From assembly GCA_017311315.1 (NCBI GenBank), contig CM029650.1:11226253-11290252 (forward strand): a stretch of DNA of 64,000 nt. Direction: 5' to 3'. Shown one piece after another: positions 23,757-34,799 of the stretch. A model generated the notes under the pieces. The model did not search any database, was not told the origin of the DNA, and saw only the letters and a list, made by a program, of their open reading frames with translations. The first letter of the stretch is position 1. Each line of letters begins with the position of its first letter. The position numbers and the translations under genes are program-made. Source of the DNA: Dendrocalamus latiflorus. Taxonomy: Eukaryota; Streptophyta; Magnoliopsida; Poales; Poaceae.

Positions 23757-23910
23757 CCTGTTGATACATGCATAAAACTTGCCATAACACATTGTAACTT
23801 CTTAAAACTTTGCTGAAACACCATGAAACGTCCTTGAAACTTGCAAAACTTAGATGAAAATTGCTTGAAGGTGTGAAGGCCCTGATTAAACTTCTTGAAA
23901 CCTCCCTATA

Positions 23911-24640
23911 TCGTTGGGAACAATCCCAACAACATAGCGTGCTGTAGCAGCCTCCAACGCGCATTGCCCAAATCGCAGTTTTATGGACTGCATTGTTCTA
24001 GGTTAGTTTGCACCAACGGAGTCAAATGTGCCTCGAATCGAAATGCTATAGCTGACTCAGCTAAACTCCTCTACTATTCCATACTGCACCAAACTTGAGT
24101 TAAACTAAAAATACACAGGCAACTAGATTAGAGGAACAGGTCAAGTTGACCAAAGCCCCCTGTTGATGCTGACAGGACTCACACAACAAAGTTAACTCGA
24201 TTAAGTGAACATTGTATTGGAGTTGAGTCTCAACAGCAGGATTCTGAAATAAACGAGTTCCTAAGTGGGTTTCCCGTGAGTAGCAAAACTGCATGCTAAA
24301 CGGATGTATGTGTGATCTTTGCGACAACCAATCCAGTGCATTGTCGACTCCCCGAATGCAAATCTGTCGAATCAAAGGCTTCACCAGCAGGAATAAATGA
24401 TGAGAACTGCAGGGAGACAGGTTATGGAATACAATGAAGATCAATCAATAGCTGCGCCCCCAGAATGACCACTTCTTTGCAAGCTTTCCAGAAGCAAAGC
24501 ACACAGTTCCTGAATTTTGGTGCAGATATCACACACACAGGTCAGGGTTGCGTGCACGGAAGCATCCGTTGCAAGAAGTGTAGCAGAAGAGAAACCCAAA
24601 AGTAACTTTTATCCAGGTCATACGGCATGTTAGGTGTCCA
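23911..24640. other. Non-coding DNA downstream of the ProRS pseudogene
   Basis: No coding signal. The part next to 24641 may include the former 3' end and 3' UTR of the minus-strand prolyl-tRNA synthetase gene. A final exon with the expected C-terminal residues could not be placed with confidence. Confidence 0.35.
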
Positions 24641-24744
24641 CATAGCGTACCTGCTGGAAGATCTGGTTGATCAAATGGAGTACACAATGTTTTGGCAGCT
24701 CCGAGTTCTCCTTTTGTCAAAGCTTTCACGTCCTTCCCAACTTC
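24641..24744 (-). pseudogene. Prolyl-tRNA synthetase pseudogene, 3'-most recognisable exon
   Basis: The minus-strand reading EVGKDVKALTKGELGAAKTL followed by CTPFDQPDLPAGTLC matches the C-terminal zinc-binding-like domain of eukaryotic-type (cytosolic) class II prolyl-tRNA synthetase, which charges tRNA-Pro. The coding part is intact. The bases just upstream of the exon are CG instead of AG, because an inverted-repeat transposon begins exactly there (24745), so the splice acceptor is gone. It follows the 27287-27505 exon in protein order. Confidence 0.7.
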
Positions 24745-26101
24745 CGAAATTATAGAAATATATTTGTGAGAATTTTTTTTTACAAAAATTGGCTCCAGTC
24801 GCCCAATGGTTAGGCGACTAGAGTCTTTCGCCCAACCCAGCAGCGCCAACTGGAAAATCTCCCAACCGTTGGGCGATTAATTGCAGTCGCCCCACCGTTG
24901 GGCGACTTTCATGCAGTCGCCCAATGGTTGGGCGACTGCACTCAGGCCCCATGAATGTTTTAAATTGGTAAAAAATCTGCTGGAGTTGTAATAAAAGTTT
25001 ATGTTCATTGTTTAGAAAAAAAAACAGAGAAAAAAAGAGAAAAAGAGAGAGAGAGAGAGAGAGAGAAAAGAGAGAAAAGAGTCCATCTTTGCTGAAATTT
25101 GGAAAATGCATCAAACCTTCGCCAAAAATAGTGCAAATTGGTGGAGCTGTTCTTCATACATCCAAAAGCCTCTAGAAATTTTTTTGAGCAATTTCGGTCA
25201 CGGGATCAAAAGTTATAGCAGTTTCAATTGAGGTCGAAACGAATTCGAGTCCGTTTCCGACACACCTTCAGTAAAACGGGCATAACTTTTGCATACGGTG
25301 TCCGTTTTCGATGTTTTTGTACTCGTTAGAAAGCTAACAACGAGCCCGATCCAAAAAAATGACTAACTTGTGCCAATCGCTCTCGAAGACCCTGCAAACG
25401 GCTATCTTTGGACCTAAACCTGCATCGCAAGTTTTTGGTTTCTGTTTTTGCCTTTTCTCTTGGTCTTCCCTTTGGAATTTGGATTTTGCTTCAACTGAAA
25501 AGTTGTAGATCTCATCGAAACCTTTCAAATGAGTATATATAAGCCATATAAAACTTTGCTATTTTATCTTTTGAGACTAGTTGTTTATACTGCATCGGTA
25601 TATAAAACTTGTGATAGAGAGTATTACAAACGGTTTGTGATAATCTGATCGCTGGGCCCGTCGATTCTCCTCAACCCAATCCTAGCCCAGAGACACGAAT
25701 TCTCAGTAACATCAAAATATCATTTACCATCGTATGTACCGATTGTTCTACGGTCAATCGTTCCTAAAAAATATTTTCCAAAATTTTTTACACACCTACA
25801 ACATACAATGAACATAAACTTTTATTATAACTCCAGCAAATTGTTTACCAGTTTAAAACTATAAAATTCAAAAAATTCAAAATATTCATAGGGAACCTGA
25901 GTGCAGTCACCCAACCATTGGACAACTGCATGAAAGTCGCCCAACAGTGGGGCGACTGCAATTAATCGCCCAACGTTTGGGAGATTTTCCAGTTGTCGCT
26001 GCTGGGTTAGGCGAAAGGCTCCAGTCGCCCAACCATTGGGCGACTGGAGCCTATTTTTGTAAAAAAAATTTCCTGCGGGTATATATTTCTGTAATTTCGA
26101 A
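24745..26101. mobile_element. Transposon with ~300-bp inverted ends rich in GTCGCCC palindromes
   Basis: The left end CGAAATTATAGAAATATAT matches the reverse complement of the right end (CGAAATTACAGAAATATAT). The matching continues inward for about 250-300 bp, including the T-rich stretch and repeated GTCGCCCAAYSGTTGGGCGAC palindromes. The interior (25020-25790) has no recognisable protein. I could not find a target duplication, so the superfamily (Mutator-like or other) is open. It separates the last ProRS exon from its intron. Confidence 0.65.
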
Positions 26102-26387
26102 TAAAATTAGATTATCCGTACAAAAATTCGAATTTCTATGACATAAATGCTGAGTAGAAAATGCCTAGTATCAATGTAAATGGTTCATGAATCCAATTAC
26201 TGCAATGTAGAATATGTTTGCTAATAACTGACAAGCTTCTGATTTTCTTACATTCCAACCATTTGTTTTTTGTGAACTACTAAATGTGGCCCTTCACCAG
26301 TGGAAACTGGCAAGGGAACTTCTCTATCCTAATTCACACTCCTTTCTCCTTACGGCATGAGTGAAGGGAGAATGATGTGACTGGACC

Positions 26388-26598
26388 CACGGCTGTGGCA
26401 TGTATGCACCAACAGACAACACTATGGCTTAAATGCCACCAGTAAATTCCTAAGTTCACTAATTTTACCATAAACCAATTTTCTTACTGCCTGAGTAACA
26501 GCTGTGGCATGTATGTATTAGCAGTATGGCCTGGACTAGATGCCACCAATGCACTCCTAAGTTCATAATTTACCATAAATCAACCTGCTTACTACCTG
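26388..26598. repeat. Imperfect tandem duplication (~110 bp unit)
   Basis: Two diverged copies, each running from GCTGTGGCATGTATG through CCTAAGTTCA and ACCATAAA to CTTACT(G/A)CCTG. Intronic and non-coding. Confidence 0.65.
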
Positions 26599-26775
26599 TG
26601 CCCTCCTGTTATTAGTGAAACTTAAGAATCTGCGATTTTTGTCAAAAACTTGATATGCATGCCCCAGTGCAACAGTCAAATATACATGTAAACAAGTACA
26701 TTAAAAGTTCGTTACACAGTTTCGGCAACTGAATCTCTGTTTTATTTGCAAACTTTTTAAATATTTATGTTTATG

Positions 26776-27037
26776 CCCCGCTCAAAACGGCTTAGACTTC
26801 TGGCTTATTTTTCACTATTCAATAATTTCGTCTTTTTCTGGTTTTTTTGGCTTTTTTTAGCTTTTTTGTCGGTTCATTTTTTCCCGTATCGTTTGTACTT
26901 CCGTGATGGGCTAATCAGTTTTTTCTATTTTTAAATTTAAATACGCCAAATAAGCCATCATTAGTTACAGTGTAATTTCAATTAGCTACAGTGTTTTTCA
27001 GCCACAAACCACTCAAAAAAAGTCATTTTGAGCACAG
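26776..27037. mobile_element. Probable MITE (262 bp)
   Basis: Left end CCCCGCTCAAAACGGCTT and reverse-complemented right end CTGTGCTCAAAATGACTT form imperfect terminal inverted repeats around an AT-rich interior. A possible duplication TATG flanks both sides. The superfamily is uncertain. Confidence 0.5.
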
Positions 27038-27286
27038 TATGACACAAACTTCTATCTATAAAAGTTTCCTAGCATTTTTCTCCTCATTTTTGCACGTCCC
27101 ACCCTCCCACTTCTACAGTTTGTAATATATTGTGGAAAAAGTGTACATAAAGTGCATTAGATACAAATATGTGTACCATAGTCATTAGCCACTCCTATTA
27201 GTTAATTGTTGCAAGTTTGTTTTTGTGAAAAAAAGGGACCAGGGTGGGAGGGGGATCTGATAAATGTAGAAAACACTTTCAAATAC

Positions 27287-27505
27287 CTCTTCATCACACC
27301 AAGGAGCCAAGATCAACTTTTTGTCATTCAGAGCAGCCGTGAATTCATCCCATGTGTTGATGACTTTAATACAGGCATCTCTCTTTTGTTTGGCTGTTTC
27401 AAACAAGTTTTCTTGAATCCCATCCAGTAACACTCTAACCTGCTCAACCGAATCGCTTGAAGGAACATCAACCTTGGCACCATTGTCTCGTCGCACAATG
27501 CGCAC
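27287..27505 (-). pseudogene. Prolyl-tRNA synthetase pseudogene exon (anticodon-domain end)
   Basis: The 73-codon reading starts VRIVRRDNGAKVDVPSSDSV and ends LNDKKLILAPWCDEE, highly typical of cytosolic-type ProRS between the anticodon-binding domain and the C-terminal domain. Flanking splice signals are intact (CAG before, GT after) and there is no frameshift. In isolation this exon looks functional; the gene is called a pseudogene because of lesions in other exons. Confidence 0.8.
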
Positions 27506-28740
27506 CTGAAAAGACAAAAGATTATATTCTCATTCACTCGTAGAATGAAAGTTCAGGAAATGATAACAAATTAAACACTGCAGAAAAATGAGAATCAAAT
27601 CCTTGCTACAGCTCTGCATATATCTGAAAAAGGGCACCATTTAGTCACTGGAAAAGATGCAAGTTGGTGGGTGCAATTATTTTGTTATTGAGTCAAGATA
27701 AAATAAATGATAAATGATGTAAGGGTGGGTGCCTTGACTAATGGTAAACAATTAAACCTATTTTGAACAGGAGAAATAAGTCCTTCCAGCTGTTGACTTA
27801 AACAACAATCACAAATTAGGACGGTTTTGCAAATAACTGAAGAAAAGAAGCTTATTCGTAAAAAAAAATCCACTTGCACTTCATACTGTCGCTGTCCCAT
27901 CGAAAACTATGAAAACAGCATCCTGCTTTCTTGGATTACCCTTTCAGTTATTATTAAATAAAATTGAAGTCAAGAAAATAGTAGCACAATCCTACTACAA
28001 GAAATAAACTGAAGTAGTATGCTCAAGAAAATCTAGTATTTCAAGACATTATTTCTTTTTGTTTTTACATTCCAGTACAGAGTTCAAACATATTTTACAC
28101 ATCGTTTACTGTAAATACATTGACCAAGCCCAGAACAAAACAAAACCAACAAGTGATGAATTAGTAAATTACAAAATGTTACAAAAACCACAAAGCTTAT
28201 TGGGTTGTTACAGCTAAAGAGGGAAAATTAACATCACATCGCTTGACAAAAAAGTTTAGTTTAAAATTGTAAAAATGTGCAGGTCAACACGTAGAAATAA
28301 AAGTGTAACTTAATTATACATATCCATTAGCTACTTGCTTTCACCATGAAAAAAAGATTGAAAGCCTGTTTTGAAGTCCAATGTATGATCAGTTTTAATC
28401 AAATTTTACAAAGGTAACAAACAACAAAGAAACAACTTACACTTCATATTAGGCTTAACGAACAAGTTAAAGAAGCAAAATAGCTCGAGTCTTGAAACAA
28501 ATAGGAACAAGAGCAAAAAGGTCAGGACAAGTTAAACAGTCCCTTAAATAAGGTTGTTTCCCTTCTATGATCGATATGAAAGGCACTACTGTTAACTACT
28601 GTCAATAGTCCTAGAGCAAAATGAAACAAGAGAGTAATTTACGTGGCACATTAATCTGTGTGATCAAGAGTCAGTAACCAAAATACTTGTGATCACTGGC
28701 AGACATGAAGTTAATAAATTGAAGGCGGACACCTCAGTAC

Positions 28741-29524
28741 CTGCTTGTTTGCCAGATCTTTTGGACCTATCTCGATTCTCAAAGGAACACCTTTCACTTC
28801 CCAATGTGAGTACTTCCAGCCCGGTGAATAGTTCTCGCGAGCATCCAAGTCCGCTCGAAGCCCTGCATGGTTCAGTGTGTAAACGGTTGCTTCACAGGCT
28901 ACTTTAATAGCCGTTGTATCAGCATCCTTGAAAGGCACTGGAATAACAATGACCTGGAGAGGTGCCACCCTTGGTCACTAAGCCCTTGTCATCGCCATGT
29001 GTCATTAGAGGTGGAAACGGATCGGATACGACTGAATAGTCTTAAATACAAATATGAATCCATATTTTTAAAATGAATACGAATTCGAATATTCTTAAAT
29101 ACGGATACGAATATTCTCGAATACAAATACGGCAATTTTCGAATACGGATTTTCTCAGATACGAATATCGGATAAAACGGATTCCTAGCGGTTTTACTAA
29201 TTTTTTACCAATTTTTGATCAGTTACCAGTTTTAAACCATCTAAATTCAAATTTTGAATCACAAAATTCGTACGGATTTTCATGGGTTCTAGAAACGGGT
29301 CGAATATGAATCGAATAGTCTTGAATACGAATACGGATATGAATATTCTCGAATACGAATGCGAATATGAATATTCTCGAATACGGATACGAATATTCTC
29401 GAATACGAATATTTTCGAATACGGATTTTACTTACCATATTCGTATTTTCTCGAATATGAATATCGGATAAAACGAATTATCTGTTACCGTTTTCCACCC
29501 CTATGTGTCATCACCATCACCAAT
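28741..29524 (-). pseudogene. Prolyl-tRNA synthetase pseudogene exon split by a hAT MITE
   Basis: Coding pieces 29504-29524 and 28741-29005 flank a 498-bp MITE. The longer piece reads PLQVIVIPVPFKDADTTAIK, then VYTLNHAGLRADLDA and GPKDLANKQ, the HGTP anticodon-binding domain of ProRS. Compared with the remembered family, about 2 bases are missing near 29518 and about 5 near 28972, just before the PLQVIVIP motif; both shift the frame. The acceptor (29525-29526) and the donor after 28741 are still recognisable. Exons for the catalytic-core segment expected between here and 31477 were not found. Confidence 0.75.
29006..29503. mobile_element. hAT-type MITE inside the ProRS exon
   Basis: The ends TAGAGGTGGAAACGG and (reverse complement) TAGGGGTGGAAAACGG are flanked by the 8-bp duplication TGTGTCAT (28998-29005 and 29504-29511). 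The interior is a dense field of GAATACGAATA and ATTCTCGAATA motifs and the palindrome GAATATTC. There is no transposase. Confidence 0.8.
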
Positions 29525-29845
29525 CTACAAGAAAAGTAGTGCTACATATTACAAAAGAAAACGTAAATTAGGAAGAACACTCGGCGATTCAAAATCGCAA
29601 AGACAAAATTCATGACTTTTTCAAAAAAAAAAAAAACTAACACCTCACGATATTGCAAAAAGTACCACAGAGGCCTTAGCCCGCAAAAGCTAGCTTCAAA
29701 GTGCTTGGAGTAGGCCTCCCTTGACCCATGCACACTAAATTCTCGACAAAACGATGGATAAATAAAACAGAACAGCAATCTTTAGCGTTTCATTTTTATT
29801 TAATATTTTTAATTTATTTTTTGAGATAAGGAATTGCTTGAGTTA

Positions 29846-30086
29846 AGGGGTGTTCAGCTTCTGGCTTCTGCTTAAAGAAACCAGAAGCCGATATGAACAA
29901 TTGACTTCTTAAAACGGTTTCTCCACTTCTCTCACTCTCGTCTCGCGCACGCATCTCTCACTTACTTTTCCCACCTCTCGCCCCTCTTTCTAAAAGCCAC
30001 TTCTTTTGGCCACTACTATTTATTTTCAGCCAAAAGGTATCAGCCGCAGTCAAAAGCCTTCAGTCATAGCCAATACAAACACCTCC
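29846..30086. mobile_element. Probable Tourist-like MITE (241 bp)
   Basis: The ends AGGGGTGTTC and (reverse complement) GGAGGTGTTTG are imperfect inverted repeats. They are flanked by TTA at 29843-29845 and 30087-30089. The interior contains subterminal CAGAAGCC/GGCTTCTG motifs. Superfamily inferred from the 3-bp duplication. Confidence 0.5.
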
Positions 30087-30089
30087 TTA

Positions 30090-31476
30090 GGCTAATGCTA
30101 CTGAGGTGAACTTAGCTACCATTACAAATAATTATGCAGAACTGTCCAAAATTGAGTTAATTCCAACATATAATATATTTTTAATCACCAAATCCATATC
30201 CAGATGTATACCGGCATTTCTCACCTTGCCGGTTCCTTTTTATCAACATTGTGAATGCCTTGGCAAAGTTAACAGAATATTTTCTTTTTACAAAAGTTGC
30301 TATTCATGTTGAAACTGCAAAACCCAAAGACATGAAAAGCATAACTGCCAAGTCAAACTTATAGGCTTATTATTCAATACATATCAACCAGCAAGAAGTG
30401 AAATCATTACTATTATAAAAGAACAAATGGGTGGTTGTACGTCCATTCTCCTCCAACCGCTTTATTTCCTCAACTTCTCACCACTCTTCACTTTTTAATC
30501 GATCAGAGCAAGTCTCTTTTATAGCATGATTCTTTATACATTATGTTAACTTTATTCCAGGAGAAAATGCACACATCGTAAAGAAACGGAGAGAACACAG
30601 GAGAATTTCTGAATTTCTCTATTCTCTTATTTGCTCCCCTTTTTCCTTACTTTTCTTACAAAACTAACTACAAGGCTCATCAAATATATAAGCTAATAAT
30701 CTCCTACTAGCATACGTATTCGGACTTCAAGTTAGACACAACTTTAGCTTGAGTTACACACGGAGACGAACTCTATTACGTCTTGAACTCTAAGTCAAGA
30801 TTATTTTAACAATCTCTCCCTTAATCTTAACTTAACATACTCTAGTTTTAGTCTCAATACATTATGAACTAACAGCCACACCTTCACATGAAGCGTTCTA
30901 CATGCAAGCTACATGTAGAAACTCAACTTAACTGGCACAGGTTCATCCAGGTGCAAAGATTCTAAAACATTGAGGTTTATTCAAACACAATGATAAAAAT
31001 CTTGGATATATGAAGAATTTTTACAATGTTCTCAGATTCCCTTTGACATTTAACATGTAGGTATATTTAACATGTAGGTTATCATAAAAATCATTTTATC
31101 AAACACATCTTAAAATTAAGAACACAATGATATATTCAAATGTCCCTTGATACATCAGGGCTCATTCAAACAGTTTTTGGACAGAACAACTACTGAAATA
31201 AATACATGGAATTTTATATTTCCAAAATGAAAGCAAGGTTATTATAGTGCAATTTATAAATCATGGAGATCAAAAAGTTTATCAATACTAGAAGTTTCAT
31301 ATCTAATAGCCACACACTTTACTAGGTCAGCTGTTGCTTCAGGCTAGCCATAGTTCATACTGGATAAAACCAACTATAAATACTACTAATTTGCAAAAAA
31401 AAAATCACCAAAACAAACTCAATACTACTAGTTTACAACAGAACAACATCAAAATGCAGAAATAAGTAGTTAATAC
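30090..31476. other. ProRS pseudogene intron, no gene seen
   Basis: AT-rich DNA where exons for the central catalytic domain would be expected. I searched by eye for their characteristic segments on the minus strand and found none. Confidence 0.4.
30530..30830 (-). repeat. Possible decayed copia LTR and polypurine tract
   Basis: The minus strand reads TAAGGGAGAGATTGTTAAAA near 30805-30824. This resembles a copia polypurine tract immediately before an LTR that starts TGTTAAAATAATC. I could not find the other LTR end, a partner LTR or coding remnants, so this is only a suggestion. Confidence 0.25.
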
Positions 31477-31542
31477 CTCTTCATCGGCTTCCTCTTTAGT
31501 TGAAAAGCTGTATGCCCTTCTTGCCAAAGAAATTCACGGCTC
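31477..31542 (-). pseudogene. Prolyl-tRNA synthetase pseudogene exon with 1-base deletion
   Basis: The reading SREFLWQEGHTAF is motif 2-loop sequence of class II ProRS, which contacts ATP and the tRNA acceptor. It is followed, one frame over, by TKEEADEE. The exon is 66 nt where 67 would keep the frame; a T run (AAAA at 31503-31506 on the + strand) is one base short. Splice sites are normal (CAG before, GT after), so the deletion alone would destroy the frame. Confidence 0.75.
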
Positions 31543-32207
31543 CTGAAGAGAACAGTTGCAGAATGTTTAGCCCAGAGAGCTGATGAGAATTTATGTGAGG
31601 AAAAAAGGCCTAGTGGGTACAGCCATCGTCATGCACCTTCGCAGAAACACAAGGTGCATGAAAATTTACATTATTACACTCGTTGAGAAAAAATGTGAAA
31701 CCATTACAGGTTTGAGTTAATGGGCATCAGATTGACACAATGTAACAGAGGTGATGCCCAGGAGTAAGATGAGGAACACCTCAAATGGTGGGTATCATGG
31801 ATACCATACAGAAAGACCACATTGAACTTGTAAAGTAGCCAGGGTGAAAATTTTCAGTGTAAATTCCAAATTTGCAAAGCCCCATTTCCCAATCTTCCTT
31901 TGGTCCTTTTGTTTCAAATGGCCCATAACACAAGATCACAATGTTGGCGAGAAAGTGTTTACTAGAGCTATTTCATGATTTAAATGGGAAGAAAAAATTG
32001 GGATCACTAGCCATCTTGACATTGTTTATTTCACTCAACACACAAATGAATAATCTGCCTTTACAAGAATATATTAGCAAACAGACAAACAGGCACTAGT
32101 AAGACAATGATGCTAGGATGGCAGTGTCTTGCAGACAATAGAGCAAATAAGGCAGAGTGGGAGTAAGTGCAAAGACAAATGTTATAAGCCACCAAACAAT
32201 GAGCTAC

Positions 32208-32395
32208 CTTATGAAAGGAGTTGGATTGCTAAGCTCCCATCTAACAACATTGCACCACTGGTTACACTTCAAAGGTAAGTCCCGGTGGCTTCTTATCCAT
32301 TTAGAGAAGTATGGATACATGACGGTCTCACTTGTGGGACGGATTGCAATGGGAGCTTCCAGGTCAGATTTTCCTGATTTAGTAACCCATGCTAC
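32208..32395 (-). pseudogene. Prolyl-tRNA synthetase pseudogene exon (catalytic core)
   Basis: The exon reads VAWVTKSGKSDLEAPIAIRP, then TSETVMYPYFSKWIRSHRD and NQWCNVVRWE, the proline-activating core with the TSE motif of class II ProRS. The frame is open and the splice sites are good (CAG before, GT after). Its phase-2 end (AG) joins correctly to the 31542 exon. The preceding exon expected in the protein (containing the YYFPLFV-type segment) was not found between here and 52738. Confidence 0.8.
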
Positions 32396-32849
32396 CTGCA
32401 AGATAAATACAAATGAATAGGTTGCTTATCTTTCTTTTACATAGCTGGCCAGAGGACAACATAAAAAACAGGACAACATAAAAAACAGATAAAGTATTAA
32501 CAAAAGTCTTATGGTGAATATTTATGGCACAGTTTATCAGGACCACAGCACAGAGGAATTAAATTAAAGAAATAACAAAATTCATGAAAGATCAACTCCA
32601 CTGCATCTCTGCATCATAATAGACTAAATAAACTATTTTAGAAATGATGAAAAGCAGTGCCAGCTGCCAACAACCAATGGCCACTCAATTACTCAATTTC
32701 ATTGGTCTGACGAAACTCAGGAGAAAGTTGCATGAAACGCAGTGAACTGTGCCAACACACTGCATAGCCAGCAAGAAACTAGTTCGGAGTTCAGAGAGGC
32801 TGACAGGACACATTATTCATTCCTTTTTCCCCTTCTACAAAGGAATGGT

Positions 32850-32950
32850 TGTAATACCCGTGAGAAGAAAAGGGAAGGAAAGCGAAGAAATTACCGTCAT
32901 AGCCTTAGAGGTTAATTTCGGACAAGGTAGTCCGTTCACAAAGATACCTA
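32850..32950. repeat. TGTAATACCCG-type repeat, copy 1
   Basis: About 95 bp starting TGTAATACCCGTG and including GGGAAGGAAA and TAGAGGTTAATTTCGGA match 53109-53200 in direct orientation before diverging. TGTAATACCC starts are common for plant gypsy LTRs, but no matching end or duplication was found here. Confidence 0.5.
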
Positions 32951-34036
32951 ACCGTTCGGGAGCCAGTCGGCACCTCTCACAACCATAGGGTCATCACTCA
33001 GCATAAACAAACCTGAGATATTTTCAAAAGTACCATAGCAACCGGCCAAATACCAAAAACCCAAAAATATCATTCGGTTGCTACAGTCGGGCTACAGTAA
33101 GGGGACAACAAAGCCTTTGAGAAGGCATAGCACGACAGAGCTAGTAAGCCAAGCCTACTGACTAGAAGAGAAGAGGAGGGAGAAGAAAACTCGGGCATGG
33201 CACAGCTAGCGCAGATAGATAATAAGACCTAATCCACCTGGGCAAGAGGAGCAAAAGAGAGGCAAAGTTCCATTTGCCCACCAACAAAACAGCAAAGCCA
33301 AGCCCTCGCCACAGCCAGAGACAGCACGACACTCTCCAGAAGACACAGCGCATCACCTCTGGATAGCATGGCCGTCAACAAAGGCACACGCAGCCAGTCG
33401 AGAGGAGGAGAAGTAAAAGGAAACTTGGGGCATGGCACTAGCCGAAGCTCACTTCCTTCCCCATCCCTCATCTTTTCTCACACCATACACCAAACAAACC
33501 GAGAGCAAGAGGGAGGGATAGCTCAGTTGCAGGCACCAGGGTGAGGAGCCACGAGCGACGGGGAAACAACAGCTCTAGGGTTAGGCGAGCACCAGGGGAA
33601 GGCAACGACGGTGCCACCACAAGACAACCCTAGCCCAGCTGATCGAGGTAGGCCATGCCAACCATTTTCCCCAAAATTTCATTACTCAGAGCCACACATG
33701 TAACATACCAAAACATTAGAGCACCACCAGCCAAAGGTAGAGAAAGAGAGTAGAAGGAGTAAATAGTACCGATGAGGTTACGTCGATGCGGCGCACTACC
33801 ATCGACGTAACCACGCACCCAACCGCCACCGCGCACTCCCCCGGCGTGCGGGTGGCTTCGAGCACCGCCGTGACTAGCCAAGGCAGCTCACCTCCATGCC
33901 CATCCCCTTCTTGAGCTAAAAACCAAATCAAATCAAAATAGTAACACAAGCTCAACATAGGAAATGGCAACGAGAAAGGGGCACAAGAAAAGCATCCAAG
34001 TGAGGAGGCACCAGATCCGGGCCGTAGGCCACGGAT
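32951..34036. other. Non-coding, GC-rich stretch
   Basis: No recognisable protein. Composition and texture resemble an LTR or its leader, and similar GC-rich sequence resumes at 37558-37970 after the inverted-repeat LTR, so the two were probably contiguous before that insertion. Confidence 0.4.
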
Positions 34037-34799
34037 TGTAATATCCTGAATGTCGATTCGGCGTAGATTTCTAAAATAATCGCGGAGTTTCCCGATTTTT
34101 TTGGTAAATCGCGGGAGGTAAAAATTAAATTGCAGAATTGTCTAAAATTAAAAAAATAAAACAATTAATTTGGATATTTTGGGCTGTCCGGAGGGGTGGG
34201 CCAGCCGCTTGGGGCCAGCTAGCCCAAAGGGGGGCCGTACCCCCTCCCAAACCCTAACACCCCCTTTATAAACCCCCTCCCTTGGCCCCTCTCGCCTTTT
34301 CTCCACCCCTGGCCGCCACCCCTCCCCTCCCAATTGCGCCTCCATCCCCTCTCCCCTGCTGCTGTCCATTGGTGCAAAGGAGGAAGCGAGAAGAAAGGAA
34401 GAAGAGAAGGAAGAAGAGGAGAGGGAAGAGAAGAAGAGGAGGAAAGAAGAGGGGTGATCTCAAGCGATCACCTAGGTAACTTTTCCCAATGTTAAATCCT
34501 TCTATTTTCAGAGTAATTAGGGTTCTTGGCACGGGATTAGAAGGGGATTAGCAAATTGCTTATCCGATCAGTGATTTTTTCTGCTGTCTGTGCGTAGTCA
34601 GATTTGTGCAGCGCGGCTGTTTGCGTAGATTAGGGCATCGAAATGATTTTTCTGTGGGTCTGACCAAAAGGCAAATTGTAGAGGACGACGAGCTCTATTT
34701 TCTGTAATTTTTCTAGAATTTTAGGCCGCGGGTTTTGGGCGCAGCAGCGTCGGGAACTTTGCTGTTTGGCAGAGGTGCAGGCTGAGACAGATTGACGTT
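34037..34799 (+). repeat. Left arm of the 763-bp inverted repeat
   Basis: Reverse-complement match of 36789-37552 with only scattered differences. The homology ends sharply at GACGTT; beyond that the two sides are unrelated. Confidence 0.85.

Noticed and set aside
34266..34532. Lys/Glu/Arg-rich proteins in the inverted-repeat arms
   Set aside because: Arise from a GA/CT-rich leader and appear on both strands.
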